A stretch of DNA of 64,000 bases, taken from NCBI GenBank assembly GCA_016708105.1, contig JADJGJ010000001.1, forward strand, positions 496,001 to 560,000, written 5' to 3'. The translations under genes and the position numbers were made by a program. This DNA is from Crocinitomicaceae bacterium. Its GTDB lineage: Bacteria; Bacteroidota; Bacteroidia; Flavobacteriales_D; Crocinitomicaceae. Positions 7,504-16,169 of this stretch are shown in pieces (the stretch's first letter is position 1; the number at the start of each line of letters is the position of its first letter). The notes beneath the pieces were generated by a model. The model was not told where the DNA came from. It did not search any database and saw only the letters and a program-made list of their open reading frames with translations.

Positions 7504-8772
7504 ATGTTAGAAATAGCGCGCATCAGAGAAGAAAAAGATCAGGTCATTGAAGGTCTGAAAAAAAGAAATATTGATTTTACTGAAAAAATAAATGCCATTC
7601 ATGCCACCGATGCAGCATGGCGTGAAACGAAGAAAGAGTTGGATGATATAGCAGCAGATTCAAACCGCATTGCTAAAGAAATAGGTCAACTTTTTAAAGA
7701 AGGTAAACAAGCTGAGGCAAGTGCAGCAAAAGAAAAAACAGCTTTACTAAAAGAGCGCGAGAAAACTGCTCGTGAAAGAGAAGCGCAACTGGCTGATGAA
7801 CTACAAAAAAAATTGTATGAAGTTCCAAACGTACCTTGCGCAAAAGTTCCTAGCGGCAAATCAGCTGAAGACAATGAAGTAGCCGCAACCGGTGGTATTA
7901 TGCCAACACTGTCGTCAGATGCTTTACCTCATTGGGATTTGGCAAAAAAATACAACCTCATTGATTTTGAAATGGGCGTAAAAGTAACCGGTGCCGGTTT
8001 TCCGTTTTATTATGGAAAAGGTGCTCGATTACAACGTGCGTTGATTAATTTCTTTCTTGACCAAGCGCGTGAAGCAGGTTATCTTGAGGTAATTCCGCCT
8101 CATGTGGTGAATCAAGACTCAGGTTATGGCACAGGTCAGTTGCCTGATAAAGAAGGGCAGATGTATCATTGCACTGTAGACGATTTTTATCTCATTCCAA
8201 CTGCTGAAGTGCCACTGACTAATATGTACAGAGATGTGTTGTTGCAGGAAAATGAATTGCCCATTTGTGTGACAGGTTATACACCATGCTTCAGACGTGA
8301 GGCAGGCTCGTATGGAAAAGATGTACGTGGCTTGAATCGTCTGCACCAATTTGATAAAGTTGAAATTGTCAGAATTGAACATCCTTCAAAATCTTATGAA
8401 ACTTTAGATGCTATGGTGAAATACGTGGAAGGACTTTTACAAAAACTTGAATTGCCTTACCGTGTGTTGCGTTTATGTGGAGGCGATATGGGTTTCACAT
8501 CTGCACTCACGTATGATCTTGAAGTATATTCTGCAGCGCAGCAAAAATGGCTTGAAGTAAGTTCTGTTTCAAATTTTGAAACCTATCAGGCAAATCGTCT
8601 GAAGTTAAGGTATAAAGATAAAGATGGTAAAAATAAACTGGCACATACTTTGAATGGTTCTGCTTTGGCACTGCCACGCATTGTTGCAGCGCTGCTTGAA
8701 AATAATCAGGATGAAAACGGAATTCGTATTCCGGCTGCACTGATTCCGTACACCGGTTTTGAACGCATTTAA
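7504..8772 (+). CDS. serS: Serine--tRNA ligase
   Basis: Charges tRNA-Ser with serine. 422 residues, normal length. Residues 1-110 form the antiparallel coiled-coil arm that grips the tRNA (Lys/Glu/Ala-rich, KEGKQAEASAAKEKTALL). The class II catalytic core follows, with motif 2 in CFRREAGSYGKDVRGLNRLHQF and motif 3 in LNGSALALPRIVAALLEN. The start MLEIARIREEKDQVIEGLKKR matches the family. It is a single gene flanked by repeat copy 2 upstream. Confidence 0.96.
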   Translation: MLEIARIREEKDQVIEGLKKRNIDFTEKINAIHATDAAWRETKKELDDIAADSNRIAKEIGQLFKEGKQAEASAAKEKTALLKEREKTAREREAQLADELQKKLYEVPNVPCAKVPSGKSAEDNEVAATGGIMPTLSSDALPHWDLAKKYNLIDFEMGVKVTGAGFPFYYGKGARLQRALINFFLDQAREAGYLEVIPPHVVNQDSGYGTGQLPDKEGQMYHCTVDDFYLIPTAEVPLTNMYRDVLLQENELPICVTGYTPCFRREAGSYGKDVRGLNRLHQFDKVEIVRIEHPSKSYETLDAMVKYVEGLLQKLELPYRVLRLCGGDMGFTSALTYDLEVYSAAQQKWLEVSSVSNFETYQANRLKLRYKDKDGKNKLAHTLNGSALALPRIVAALLENNQDENGIRIPAALIPYTGFERI

Positions 8773-8832
8773 TACTAAACTGTACTTTCTTGAGTTATGA
8801 AGAATAGCATGAACGGTTTCAATTTTTGGCGT

Positions 8833-9411
8833 ATGAAAAAAATGAAGAAAGGCATATTTCTAATGCTTGCCGCAAGTTTGTGTGTAACTATTTCTTCCTG
8901 TGATCCTGCAAAAAAATACGCTAATGAAATTGAAAAAATAGACTCCTGCCTGACAGTAATTGATGAGTATGATTCTTTGTATCACACCATACAGTTTGAC
9001 AGTTTGCAGTGGATGGTAAATCACGTATTGGAAAATGAAAATGCCATCAAACAATATGGTGTATCAGATACAGTGCCTCAGCTGTTGGGTTCATGGATGA
9101 ATAATTGTAAAGGTGTTCGCAAATCATTGAAAGATATCGGCGGAAATAAAATGAAATTCAACGACGAAATATTTTTCATGCGGAGGCAATTTACCAATTT
9201 GAAAACTGATATCATCAATGGGGTTTATGATAAAGACGAAATAGAAAAATATCTGAAAATTGAAACTGAAGCTCTGACGAATTTTGGAGTAATGTTTGGT
9301 GATTTTTATGATCTACAAAAATCACAATCAGCAATTTTTTACGATGCGGTGCCTAATGTTGATGCGTATGTTTTATTAATTAAAAATGAACATGGTGATA
9401 CGATGCCTTAA
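8833..9411 (+). CDS. Putative lipoprotein
   Basis: I start at the ATG at 8833, which gives MKKMKKGIFLMLAASLCVTISSC with a clear lipobox (TISSC followed by DPAKKY). The ATG at 8797 would add 12 residues before the basic region. The mature ~170 residues are helical and charged (EIEKIDSCLTVIDEYDSLYH, IEKYLKIETEALTNFG). No named family recognised. The next gene starts inside its last 26 nt, so it is coupled to the TPR protein. Confidence 0.75.
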   Translation: MKKMKKGIFLMLAASLCVTISSCDPAKKYANEIEKIDSCLTVIDEYDSLYHTIQFDSLQWMVNHVLENENAIKQYGVSDTVPQLLGSWMNNCKGVRKSLKDIGGNKMKFNDEIFFMRRQFTNLKTDIINGVYDKDEIEKYLKIETEALTNFGVMFGDFYDLQKSQSAIFYDAVPNVDAYVLLIKNEHGDTMP

Positions 9412-11215
9412 GCTCATTTTCTTGTTTCAGGTTTTTTGTCTGCCACTTAATGCAGATGCACAGCCCGTAGACAATGATGCAAAACTGGCTGCGTATTATT
9501 ATGATAAAGGTGAATTTGCCAAGGCAGAGATTTATTACGAAAAACTTCATAAGCAATACAAATCAAAAACCTATTTTGAGCGGTATTTCATGTGTCTGTT
9601 CTATCAACAAAAATTTGATGATTGTGAAGATCTGGTAGAGAAGCAAATTAAACGTGACCCCTATGATATAGATGCAAAATTTTTGCTTGCCATGGTTTAT
9701 GAAGAAACAGATAGGCAAAAAGATGCAGATGCAATCTATCAAAAATTAATTGATGATCTTGAAGCCGTTCAAACGAGAGTTGAATATTTAGGAACAGCAT
9801 TCAGACAGCGCGGTAAACTTGAATACGCATTACAAACCTATCTGAAGGGTAAAGAAATGCTAAAAAAAGGTTACGCTTTTCAGTTAGAGCTTGCTGACAT
9901 TTATAGCCAAATGAATGAGCCGGCAAAAATGATTGAAGAGTATTTGAATTTGCTTGATTACAGCCCGAGCTATTTGAAAACAGTACAAACTTATTTAACG
10001 CGCGCAATTGATTTTACTGAAGAACCTGCAAAGGTTGAAATGTTGCGCATTGAATTGCTTGAGCGTGTTCAAACGTATCCTGATGCTGATCATTACAGTG
10101 AAATGATGATTTGGTTTTATTTGCAGAAAAAAGAATTTTCAGGCGCTGTTATTCAGGCTAAAGCCTATGATAAAAGAAAAGGCCTGAACGGTAAAAAAGT
10201 TTATGAAGTTGCACAAATTTGTCAGTATAATAAAGCGTATGATGCTGCTGTGAAAGCTTATCAATACATTGTTGAATTGGGCAAAACAAATCCGTATTAC
10301 AGTCTGGCCATTGAAGGCGGACTTAAAATTGAATTCATTTTATTAACTGATAAGGCAAATTATACTGATGCAGAATTAGAAGCATTGGCATTGCGTTATG
10401 AAGAAGCGTTGACCAACCTTGGAAAATCACAACAAACGCTTGGCTTAATGATTCAGTTGGCAAAAATTTATGCCTTTTATCTCAACCAGCCTGTGCAAGC
10501 TGAGCGCGTTATAAAAGAGGCTTTGGCATTACCGCTCAATCCAAAACAAAAAGCTGAATTGAAAGTTTTATTGGGTGATATTTATGTTGTAAGCAATAGA
10601 ATATGGGATGCATCATTATTGTACATGCAAGTTGAAAAAGATTTTTCTGAAGACATAATCGGACATGAAGCAAAGTTTAAAAATGCATGCGTTTTTTATT
10701 ATGACGGTGAATTTGAATACGCCAAAGCTCAATTAGATGTTCTTAAGGCATCAACCAGTAAATTAATTGCCAATGACGCTATGCAGTTGTCACTTTTATT
10801 GCAAGATAATTTAGGTATTGATACCACGCGTGCACCTGTTCAGATTTTTGCACACGCTGATTTATTTATTCAACAACATAAATATGATTCTGCTCTGTTT
10901 ATGTTGGACTCATTGACCAGACAATATCCTTTTCATAATCTTGCTGATGAAGTACTTTTCAGAAAAGGGGAGATCATGGAAAAACAACATAACTGGACAG
11001 CAGCAATAGAATATTATATTGAAGTGTATGAAGCCTACGGTCATGATATTCTTGCTGATGATGCCGTTATACGCATTGCGCGCATCTATGATTTTAAATT
11101 AGAAGATAAAACTAAAGCGGCAGAATTTTACCGTAAAATTTTATTTGAATTTACTGCCAGTATTCATGGAGCTGAGGCGCGTGAACGGTATACAGAAATA
11201 CAACAAGCCCAATGA
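9386..11215 (+). CDS. Exported tetratricopeptide-repeat protein
   Basis: 609 residues. MNMVIRCLKLIFLFQVFCLPLNADAQ is a signal peptide; an ATG two codons on or a GTG three codons on are possible starts. Successive TPR units follow, for example AAYYYDKGEFAKAEIYYEKL, FLLAMVYEETDRQKDADAIY and YEVAQICQYNKAYDAAVKAY, with another set at the C-terminus (NWTAAIEYYIEVYEAYGHDI). It probably acts as a periplasmic scaffold for envelope assembly. It overlaps the lipoprotein gene by 26 nt and the DUF4286 gene by 4 nt, giving a tight lipoprotein-TPR-DUF4286-rsmA cluster. Confidence 0.85.
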   Translation: MNMVIRCLKLIFLFQVFCLPLNADAQPVDNDAKLAAYYYDKGEFAKAEIYYEKLHKQYKSKTYFERYFMCLFYQQKFDDCEDLVEKQIKRDPYDIDAKFLLAMVYEETDRQKDADAIYQKLIDDLEAVQTRVEYLGTAFRQRGKLEYALQTYLKGKEMLKKGYAFQLELADIYSQMNEPAKMIEEYLNLLDYSPSYLKTVQTYLTRAIDFTEEPAKVEMLRIELLERVQTYPDADHYSEMMIWFYLQKKEFSGAVIQAKAYDKRKGLNGKKVYEVAQICQYNKAYDAAVKAYQYIVELGKTNPYYSLAIEGGLKIEFILLTDKANYTDAELEALALRYEEALTNLGKSQQTLGLMIQLAKIYAFYLNQPVQAERVIKEALALPLNPKQKAELKVLLGDIYVVSNRIWDASLLYMQVEKDFSEDIIGHEAKFKNACVFYYDGEFEYAKAQLDVLKASTSKLIANDAMQLSLLLQDNLGIDTTRAPVQIFAHADLFIQQHKYDSALFMLDSLTRQYPFHNLADEVLFRKGEIMEKQHNWTAAIEYYIEVYEAYGHDILADDAVIRIARIYDFKLEDKTKAAEFYRKILFEFTASIHGAEARERYTEIQQAQ

Positions 11216-11526
11216 TAATTTACAATGTAACAGTGAATGTTGATCATGATGTTCATGATGACTGGTTGCAGTGGATGCAAGAAACTCACATCCCTGAAGT
11301 AATGGCAACCGGTCTTTTTCTTGAGGCAAAAATCTCTCGCATTTTGGCTGAAGAGGATGGAGGAAAATCTTATGCCATACAATATCTTTCACCTGATATG
11401 GCTACGTATGAAAAGTATCGTGATGAGTTTGCTCCTGACTTGCAGCAAAAACAAACCAGTCGATATGCAGGTAAATTTGTTGCGTTCAGAACTCTGCTGC
11501 GTGTAGAAAATAGTTTTTCAAAATGA
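11212..11526 (+). CDS. DUF4286 family protein
   Basis: 104 residues beginning MIIYNVTVNVDHDVHDDWLQWM, with HIPEVMATGLF and RYAGKFVAFRTLLRVE at the end, the pattern of the small ferredoxin-like DUF4286 family of Bacteroidota. Biochemical role unknown. Both ends overlap neighbours by the classic 4-nt ATGA, with the TPR gene before and rsmA after, so translation of all three is coupled. Confidence 0.85.
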   Translation: MIIYNVTVNVDHDVHDDWLQWMQETHIPEVMATGLFLEAKISRILAEEDGGKSYAIQYLSPDMATYEKYRDEFAPDLQQKQTSRYAGKFVAFRTLLRVENSFSK

Positions 11527-12305
11527 ACGTAAGGCCAAAAAAACATCTCGGGCAGCATTTTCTAAAAGATGATGAAGTGTGTGAAAAAATTGCCAATGCT
11601 ATTCAACCAAATGGCGCTTATCAACACGTGCTTGAAATTGGTCCGGGTACCGGCGCACTGACAAAACATTTGTTGACAAGAACTGATTTTGAAACTTCGG
11701 TGATTGAAATTGATCAGGAATCAGTTACCTATTTGCGTATGCATTATCCGCAGTTAGATAAACATATTTATTCGCAAGATTTTTTATCAGCAGATATCAC
11801 CTCATTAATGGGTACTAAACCATTTGCGGTGGTAGGTAATTTTCCATACAATATTTCAACGCAGATTGTTTTCAAAGTGCTTGAAAATAAAAATCAGATA
11901 CCTGAATTGGTAGGGATGTTTCAGAAAGAGGTAGCTGAACGTTTGGTGAAAGGTCCCGGCACAAAAGATTACGGCATTGTATCTGTTTTTGTGCAGGCGT
12001 TTTATTCAACTGAATATCTTTTTACGGTAAGTGAAGACAAATTCATTCCACCACCAAAAGTGAAGAGTGGAGTTATCAGACTCAGAAGAAATTCAGTAGA
12101 AAAGTTGAATTGCAATGAAGAACTTTTTAAGAAAGTTGTAAAAATGGCATTTAACCAGCGACGTAAAACGCTGCGCAATTCACTAAAATCATTTGAACAA
12201 GGCTTTAAACCACTATTTGAGGCGCATCCTGATTTTTTTAGTCGTCGCCCTGAAACTTTAAGCGTAGACGAATTTGTCTGGCTAACTCAACAATTCCAGG
12301 TTTAA
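11523..12305 (+). CDS. rsmA: 16S rRNA (adenine(1518)-N6/adenine(1519)-N6)-dimethyltransferase
   Basis: Dimethylates two adjacent adenines in the 3' hairpin of 16S rRNA late in 30S assembly (KsgA). 260 residues. It starts MNVRPKKHLGQHFLKDDEV, the family hallmark. Motif I is VLEIGPGTGALTKHLL and the catalytic motif IV is VVGNFPYNIS (NLPY-type, here NFPY). The C-terminal helical domain includes FNQRRKTLRNSLK. Last gene of the overlapping cluster. Confidence 0.95.
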   Translation: MNVRPKKHLGQHFLKDDEVCEKIANAIQPNGAYQHVLEIGPGTGALTKHLLTRTDFETSVIEIDQESVTYLRMHYPQLDKHIYSQDFLSADITSLMGTKPFAVVGNFPYNISTQIVFKVLENKNQIPELVGMFQKEVAERLVKGPGTKDYGIVSVFVQAFYSTEYLFTVSEDKFIPPPKVKSGVIRLRRNSVEKLNCNEELFKKVVKMAFNQRRKTLRNSLKSFEQGFKPLFEAHPDFFSRRPETLSVDEFVWLTQQFQV

Positions 12306-12407
12306 AACGTTCATCCTAGGGTAAATTACCCAACCATTTTTGAATTAAATTCGTTAATTTGGTACCCTGGTGAAACCGTGATCCCCTCATCTGCGTATGA
12401 TTTTACA

Positions 12408-13325
12408 ATGAAAAAACTGCTTTCATGCTTGATATTGTTGGTTTTTGCAGACTTTGCAAATGCCCAAGCCTGGCGTTATGTGCGGCATGAAGTGCAGTTT
12501 GGTGTTGGTGCATCTAATTTTCTAGGTGATTTGGGCGGATCAAAAGGAATTGGAACGCATGGTGTAAAAGATTTACGTGTAAGGCCAACCCGTCCAACAC
12601 TGACAGCCGGATATAAATTCATGATAACACCCGCTTTTTCAGTTAGAGGTATGTTTGCTTGGGGATATCTTTCAGGTGATGATGCCAATACCAAAAACGT
12701 AATCAGGAATAACAGAAATCTAAGTTTCAGATCAATGATTGGTGAAATTTCTGTCATGGCAGAGTATTATCCAAACGGTGATCGCGTTGCACCAAATTAT
12801 AAAGTAACTGGTATTGCCGGTACACAGTCAATCACCTTTATTCCATATTTCTATACCGGTATTGGCTTGACTTTTTTTAATCCAAAGGCAAAGTTCAACG
12901 GAGATTGGGTTGCACTTCAACCATTGGGAACAGAAGGGCAAGGGCTTGCCGGAAGACCGGATAAATACAAACGATATACATTATGTTTTCCTGTTGGAGC
13001 AGGATTAAAATATATGATAGACAAACAATGGAGCGTAAGTTTGGATATGTCATTGCGTTATACTTTTTCAGATTATATTGATGATGTCAGTACTTCGTAT
13101 TATCGGGCAGATGTAATTGAAGCCAATTATGGCACCACTGCTGCAGCGTTGAGTGATCGTTCCGTTGATCCCTCATTGGGGTATACAGGGGCTGTTCCAA
13201 TGGGTGATGGCAGTTATAATTATCTGCAAAGAGGTAACCCAAAATACAATGATGCTTATATGTTCGCAATAATTTCTGTACATTACCGTTTTAAAAAGGG
13301 ACAGACATTTATTCCGAAATTCTGA
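12408..13325 (+). CDS. DUF6089-like outer membrane beta-barrel protein, first of a tandem pair
   Basis: 305 residues from the ATG at 12408, giving MKKLLSCLILLVFADFANAQ as signal peptide; a GTG at 12378 would only lengthen it. The start of the mature chain (RYVRHEVQFGVGASNFLGDL) and RNNRNLSFRSMIGEISVMAEYY are typical of the DUF6089 barrel family. Alternating strands run to FAIISVHYRFKKG. It shares LGTEGQG and a YTFSDYIDDVS block with the next gene and overlaps it by 1 nt. Probably an outer membrane porin-like or structural barrel. Confidence 0.82.
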   Translation: MKKLLSCLILLVFADFANAQAWRYVRHEVQFGVGASNFLGDLGGSKGIGTHGVKDLRVRPTRPTLTAGYKFMITPAFSVRGMFAWGYLSGDDANTKNVIRNNRNLSFRSMIGEISVMAEYYPNGDRVAPNYKVTGIAGTQSITFIPYFYTGIGLTFFNPKAKFNGDWVALQPLGTEGQGLAGRPDKYKRYTLCFPVGAGLKYMIDKQWSVSLDMSLRYTFSDYIDDVSTSYYRADVIEANYGTTAAALSDRSVDPSLGYTGAVPMGDGSYNYLQRGNPKYNDAYMFAIISVHYRFKKGQTFIPKF

Positions 13326-14170
13326 TGGGGCATTTTTGCAGACATATTTTTCTCACCATTTTTATTTTTGTCTCAGGGGCAACGGTTTTTGCACAAGGTT
13401 TTAAAACTGCGGCCGAATTTGGTTTTTATGGTGGTGGTTCCTATTATCTTGGAGATCTGAATCCGGCAAAACATTTTGTTTACAGCAAACCTGCATTTGG
13501 TGCCATTTTCAGATATAATCTCACGCGCCGTTATTCACTCAGATTTACCGCATCTTATGGAAATGTTTACGGCAATGATGCTGATGCAGATGATGTTTTT
13601 CAGGTGCAACGCAATTTGAGTTTTAAATCAGATATTCTTGAGTTGGCTTTTGGAATTGAGCTTGATTGGTTTGAGTACAATATCAATAACATGAAACACC
13701 CCATTACGCCATACTTTTTTTATGAGATCGCTTTCTTCAAAATGAATCCAACCGCTGAACTCAATGGTGAAGATTATACGCTGCAAAATTTGGGAACAGA
13801 AGGGCAGGGAACAACCTTATCAGACAAGGAACCTTATAAACTAAATCAAATTTCTGTTCCGCTGGGTATTGGATTAAAATTTAATTTGCGCCCTCGTATG
13901 GCAATTTCAATTGAATACGGAATCAGAAAAACATTTACAGATTATCTGGATGATGTTTCAGGAAATTATGTTGATCCGGACATCTTATCTGCATTTAATG
14001 GTTCACTTGCAGCTGAATTTTCTGACCGCAGTGTCAATGGTTCTGAACTATCAAACGTTGGTTTCAACCGTGGCAATTCCAGCAACAAAGACTGGTATGC
14101 CTTCTACGGCATCATGTTTACTTTTAAGCCTTTCAAAGAAAACGTGTGCAATATGCGCGGGTGGAGATAA
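13325..14170 (+). CDS. DUF6089-like outer membrane beta-barrel protein, second of a tandem pair
   Basis: 281 residues. Signal peptide MGHFCRHIFLTIFIFVSGATVFAQ. The barrel has the same landmarks in the same order as its neighbour: GGGSYYLGDL, QVQRNLSFKSDILELAFGIE, LGTEGQG, RKTFTDYLDDVSGNY and a final YGIMFTFK strand. It starts on the last base of the upstream stop (TGATG), so the two come from one mRNA and from an old gene duplication. Unusually it continues past the last strand with a short Cys/Arg tail (ENVCNMRGWR). Confidence 0.82.
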   Translation: MGHFCRHIFLTIFIFVSGATVFAQGFKTAAEFGFYGGGSYYLGDLNPAKHFVYSKPAFGAIFRYNLTRRYSLRFTASYGNVYGNDADADDVFQVQRNLSFKSDILELAFGIELDWFEYNINNMKHPITPYFFYEIAFFKMNPTAELNGEDYTLQNLGTEGQGTTLSDKEPYKLNQISVPLGIGLKFNLRPRMAISIEYGIRKTFTDYLDDVSGNYVDPDILSAFNGSLAAEFSDRSVNGSELSNVGFNRGNSSNKDWYAFYGIMFTFKPFKENVCNMRGWR

Positions 14171-14233
14171 GTGCCGTTTTTTTTTTCAATACCTGATTTT
14201 TTAATTCCCAACACCAACCTGCAGTGATTATGT

Positions 14234-14280
14234 CACCCTTTCAGGGTTATACGTATTTCATCCCTTCGGGATTTTTTTTT
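14234..14280 (+). terminator. Double hairpin, terminator after the barrel pair; REP-like
   Basis: Two short hairpins lie close together: ACCCT-TTC-AGGGT (14235-14247) and ATCCC-TTC-GGGAT (14260-14272), the second followed by nine T. The second fits a Rho-independent terminator. The pair also resembles the CCCTGAAAGGGT / ATCCCGAAGGGAT palindromes that recur between genes in many Bacteroidota, but that is recollection. I see nothing else defined in 14281-14496. Confidence 0.6.
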
Positions 14281-14496
14281 ACATGAGATTAAAATATTTC
14301 TTGCGGAGAAATAGTTAATAAAGACACCGCTTTTGCATTCAACGTTCTTACAATGTGATGAGCAAAGTTTATCCAACGTTCTCTGTGTTACAGGTAAAGC
14401 TTGAAATAAGAATTATCTTTATGGAGTATCGTCTACCTTTATGCACTTAGAGGTACTTGTGGTGGCATAATATTTACAGAGGCTTATGTTTTTTGA

Positions 14497-14919
14497 ATGG
14501 CAAAATCAATAGAAATTATAATAGTCTTATTGCTAATTCCTGTAGTAAATATTTGTCTCGTCGGTTTCACTTACGACTGGATGAACGATTATTATCCACT
14601 TCAAAGACGAGATTTGCCGTGGTCTCTTACGGTCTATTACGGTGCAAGATTCTATGCAGTATTTGTTTTTGCGATCTGTTTGTTACACTATTTATTCAAG
14701 TACAAATTAATAGCTATAATTTGTAGTATACTTCTTTTGGCTTTATTTGATTGGTTTTTTCTTAAATCTCTTTCATCACGACCGAATCGTGTTGTATTTA
14801 TTATTGGACTATCAAATTCAGCTGTGATTTTGTCAGTTCTCATGAGCTTCATTATTGTTAGGTTGTCAAAGAAGCAAAAATCGCGCGAGTCAAACGATAA
14901 CCTAGTTGATGATGTGTAA
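14497..14919 (+). CDS. Small four-helix membrane protein, unknown
   Basis: 140 residues with about four hydrophobic segments (IEIIIVLLLIPVVNICLVGF; ARFYAVFVFAICLLHYLF; IAIICSILLLALFDWFFL; VVFIIGLSNSAVILSVLMSF) and a charged C-terminus (KKQKSRESNDNLVDDV). ATG start. No family recognised. It precedes the sdpR/sdpI-like pair by 260 bp on the same strand, with no evidence that they share a transcript. Confidence 0.6.
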   Translation: MAKSIEIIIVLLLIPVVNICLVGFTYDWMNDYYPLQRRDLPWSLTVYYGARFYAVFVFAICLLHYLFKYKLIAIICSILLLALFDWFFLKSLSSRPNRVVFIIGLSNSAVILSVLMSFIIVRLSKKQKSRESNDNLVDDV

Positions 14920-15150
14920 TTGTCATTCCAAAAAATTACCTATTTTCGAATAGTAGAAAAGACATCCTAAAAATCAGCATAATATTCAAGGTTTAACCCA
15001 TCATTTGAAGCGGATTGATTTCTGAAAGATTGGCGATAGGTGTAGGATGCCGGTCGATCTGTGTCATGCTGAAAAAAAAAATTCTGTGAAGCGGTTTTTT
15101 GATACTAATGTAAAATAGTTTGAAAAAAATTTGCTTTTTTAATTAGATAA

Positions 15151-15166
15151 TTAGATATTTGTCTAA
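15151..15166 (+). promoter_or_regulatory. Candidate ArsR/SdpR operator
   Basis: Inverted repeat TTAGA-N6-TCTAA ending 12 bp before the start codon of the ArsR-family gene. ArsR repressors commonly bind short palindromes overlapping their own promoters, so this may be the autoregulatory site. An additional TTAGA half-site lies just upstream. Confidence 0.45.
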
Positions 15167-15178
15167 ATAACGAATTAA

Positions 15179-15442
15179 ATGAACCGATTATTTAAGGCAT
15201 TAAATGATGATACACGCAGAAGAATTTTGGAGTTATTGCGTGAGCGAGATATGACAGCGGGTGAAATTGCAGATCAGTTTAACATGACTAAGCCAAGTAT
15301 TTCACATCATTTGGATTTGCTCAAACAGTCAGATTTGGTGACAACAGAGAAAAGAGGACAATTTGTAGTTTACAGTATTAATACTACCATCATGGATGAC
15401 CTGTTAAAATGGGTAATGAAATTGAAAAATAAAAAAAAATAG
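15179..15442 (+). CDS. ArsR/SdpR-family transcriptional repressor
   Basis: 87 residues forming one winged helix-turn-helix: MNRLFKALNDDTRRRILELL, then MTAGEIADQFNMTKPSISHH as the HTH and LVTTEKRGQFVVYSIN as the wing. No metal-binding Cys motif, which fits the SdpR branch and not a metal sensor. In Bacillus, SdpR represses its own operon with SdpI and is titrated to the membrane by it. Here an SdpI-like gene starts 4 bp after the stop, supporting the same circuit. Confidence 0.88.
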   Translation: MNRLFKALNDDTRRRILELLRERDMTAGEIADQFNMTKPSISHHLDLLKQSDLVTTEKRGQFVVYSINTTIMDDLLKWVMKLKNKKK

Positions 15443-15446
15443 AATT

Positions 15447-16106
15447 ATGAAAACGAATCGTTTGCTGAAAGAAATCATGTTTATAATAATACACGTGATG
15501 CCTGTAATTTATTTAGTGATGATATATGACGCATTGCCGGCTGAAATCCCCATGCATTTTAATTTAGAAGGAGAGCCGGATTCATACAGCTCAAAAGATA
15601 AATTATATTGGCTCGTAGGATTGATGAATGGACTTGGGTATATTCTCTTTTTGGTGATTCCGTTTATTGATCCAAAAAAATTTGCTGAAGAGCATGCAAA
15701 AATATATTTCAGGTTGCGGGTTGGATTAACAATCATATTTGCCGGTCTTAGTGCAATAGGTGTTTATCTGGCCTATGGTGATGTGCACACCGGCTTACAA
15801 ATGATGGGATTATTGCTGGCCTTGATATGTTTGTTCTTGGGTAATTATATGCAAGCGGTTAGAACCAATTATTTTATTGGAATCAGAACGCCGTGGACAT
15901 TGAGTAGTGAAACTGTGTGGAAAAAAACGCATCTACTTACCGGTAGAATGTATTTTTATGGTGGATTGGCAAGTTTACCGGTGATATTTTTTGTAAGCTT
16001 CAATCTTGCGCCATTTGCACCTGCACTGGTGCTTGTAGCTGCGTCTCTCTTTGGTTTGATTTATTCATTTGTCTTATACAAAAAAGAGAAATCAACCGGA
16101 AAATAA
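15447..16106 (+). CDS. SdpI-like membrane protein (DUF1648 + SdpI)
   Basis: 219 residues. The N-terminal DUF1648 part includes YDALPAEIPMHFNLEGEPD. The SdpI part has FLGNYMQAVRTNYFIGIRTP WTLSSE, with TVWKKTHLLTGRMYFYGG following. About six membrane helices. In Bacillus the homologue gives immunity to the SdpC toxin and sequesters SdpR. No SdpC-like toxin is visible nearby, so this is better read as a general envelope-stress or resistance module. Operon with the repressor. Confidence 0.85.
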   Translation: MKTNRLLKEIMFIIIHVMPVIYLVMIYDALPAEIPMHFNLEGEPDSYSSKDKLYWLVGLMNGLGYILFLVIPFIDPKKFAEEHAKIYFRLRVGLTIIFAGLSAIGVYLAYGDVHTGLQMMGLLLALICLFLGNYMQAVRTNYFIGIRTPWTLSSETVWKKTHLLTGRMYFYGGLASLPVIFFVSFNLAPFAPALVLVAASLFGLIYSFVLYKKEKSTGK

Positions 16107-16169
16107 ATTGATGAGCTGGTAATTGAATTGTAACTGATCTAACAAAAAAAGTGTTTAGCTAACTGCAAC

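Noticed and set aside
12378..12407. GTG extension of the first DUF6089 gene
   Set aside because: The signal peptide begins at the ATG at 12408.
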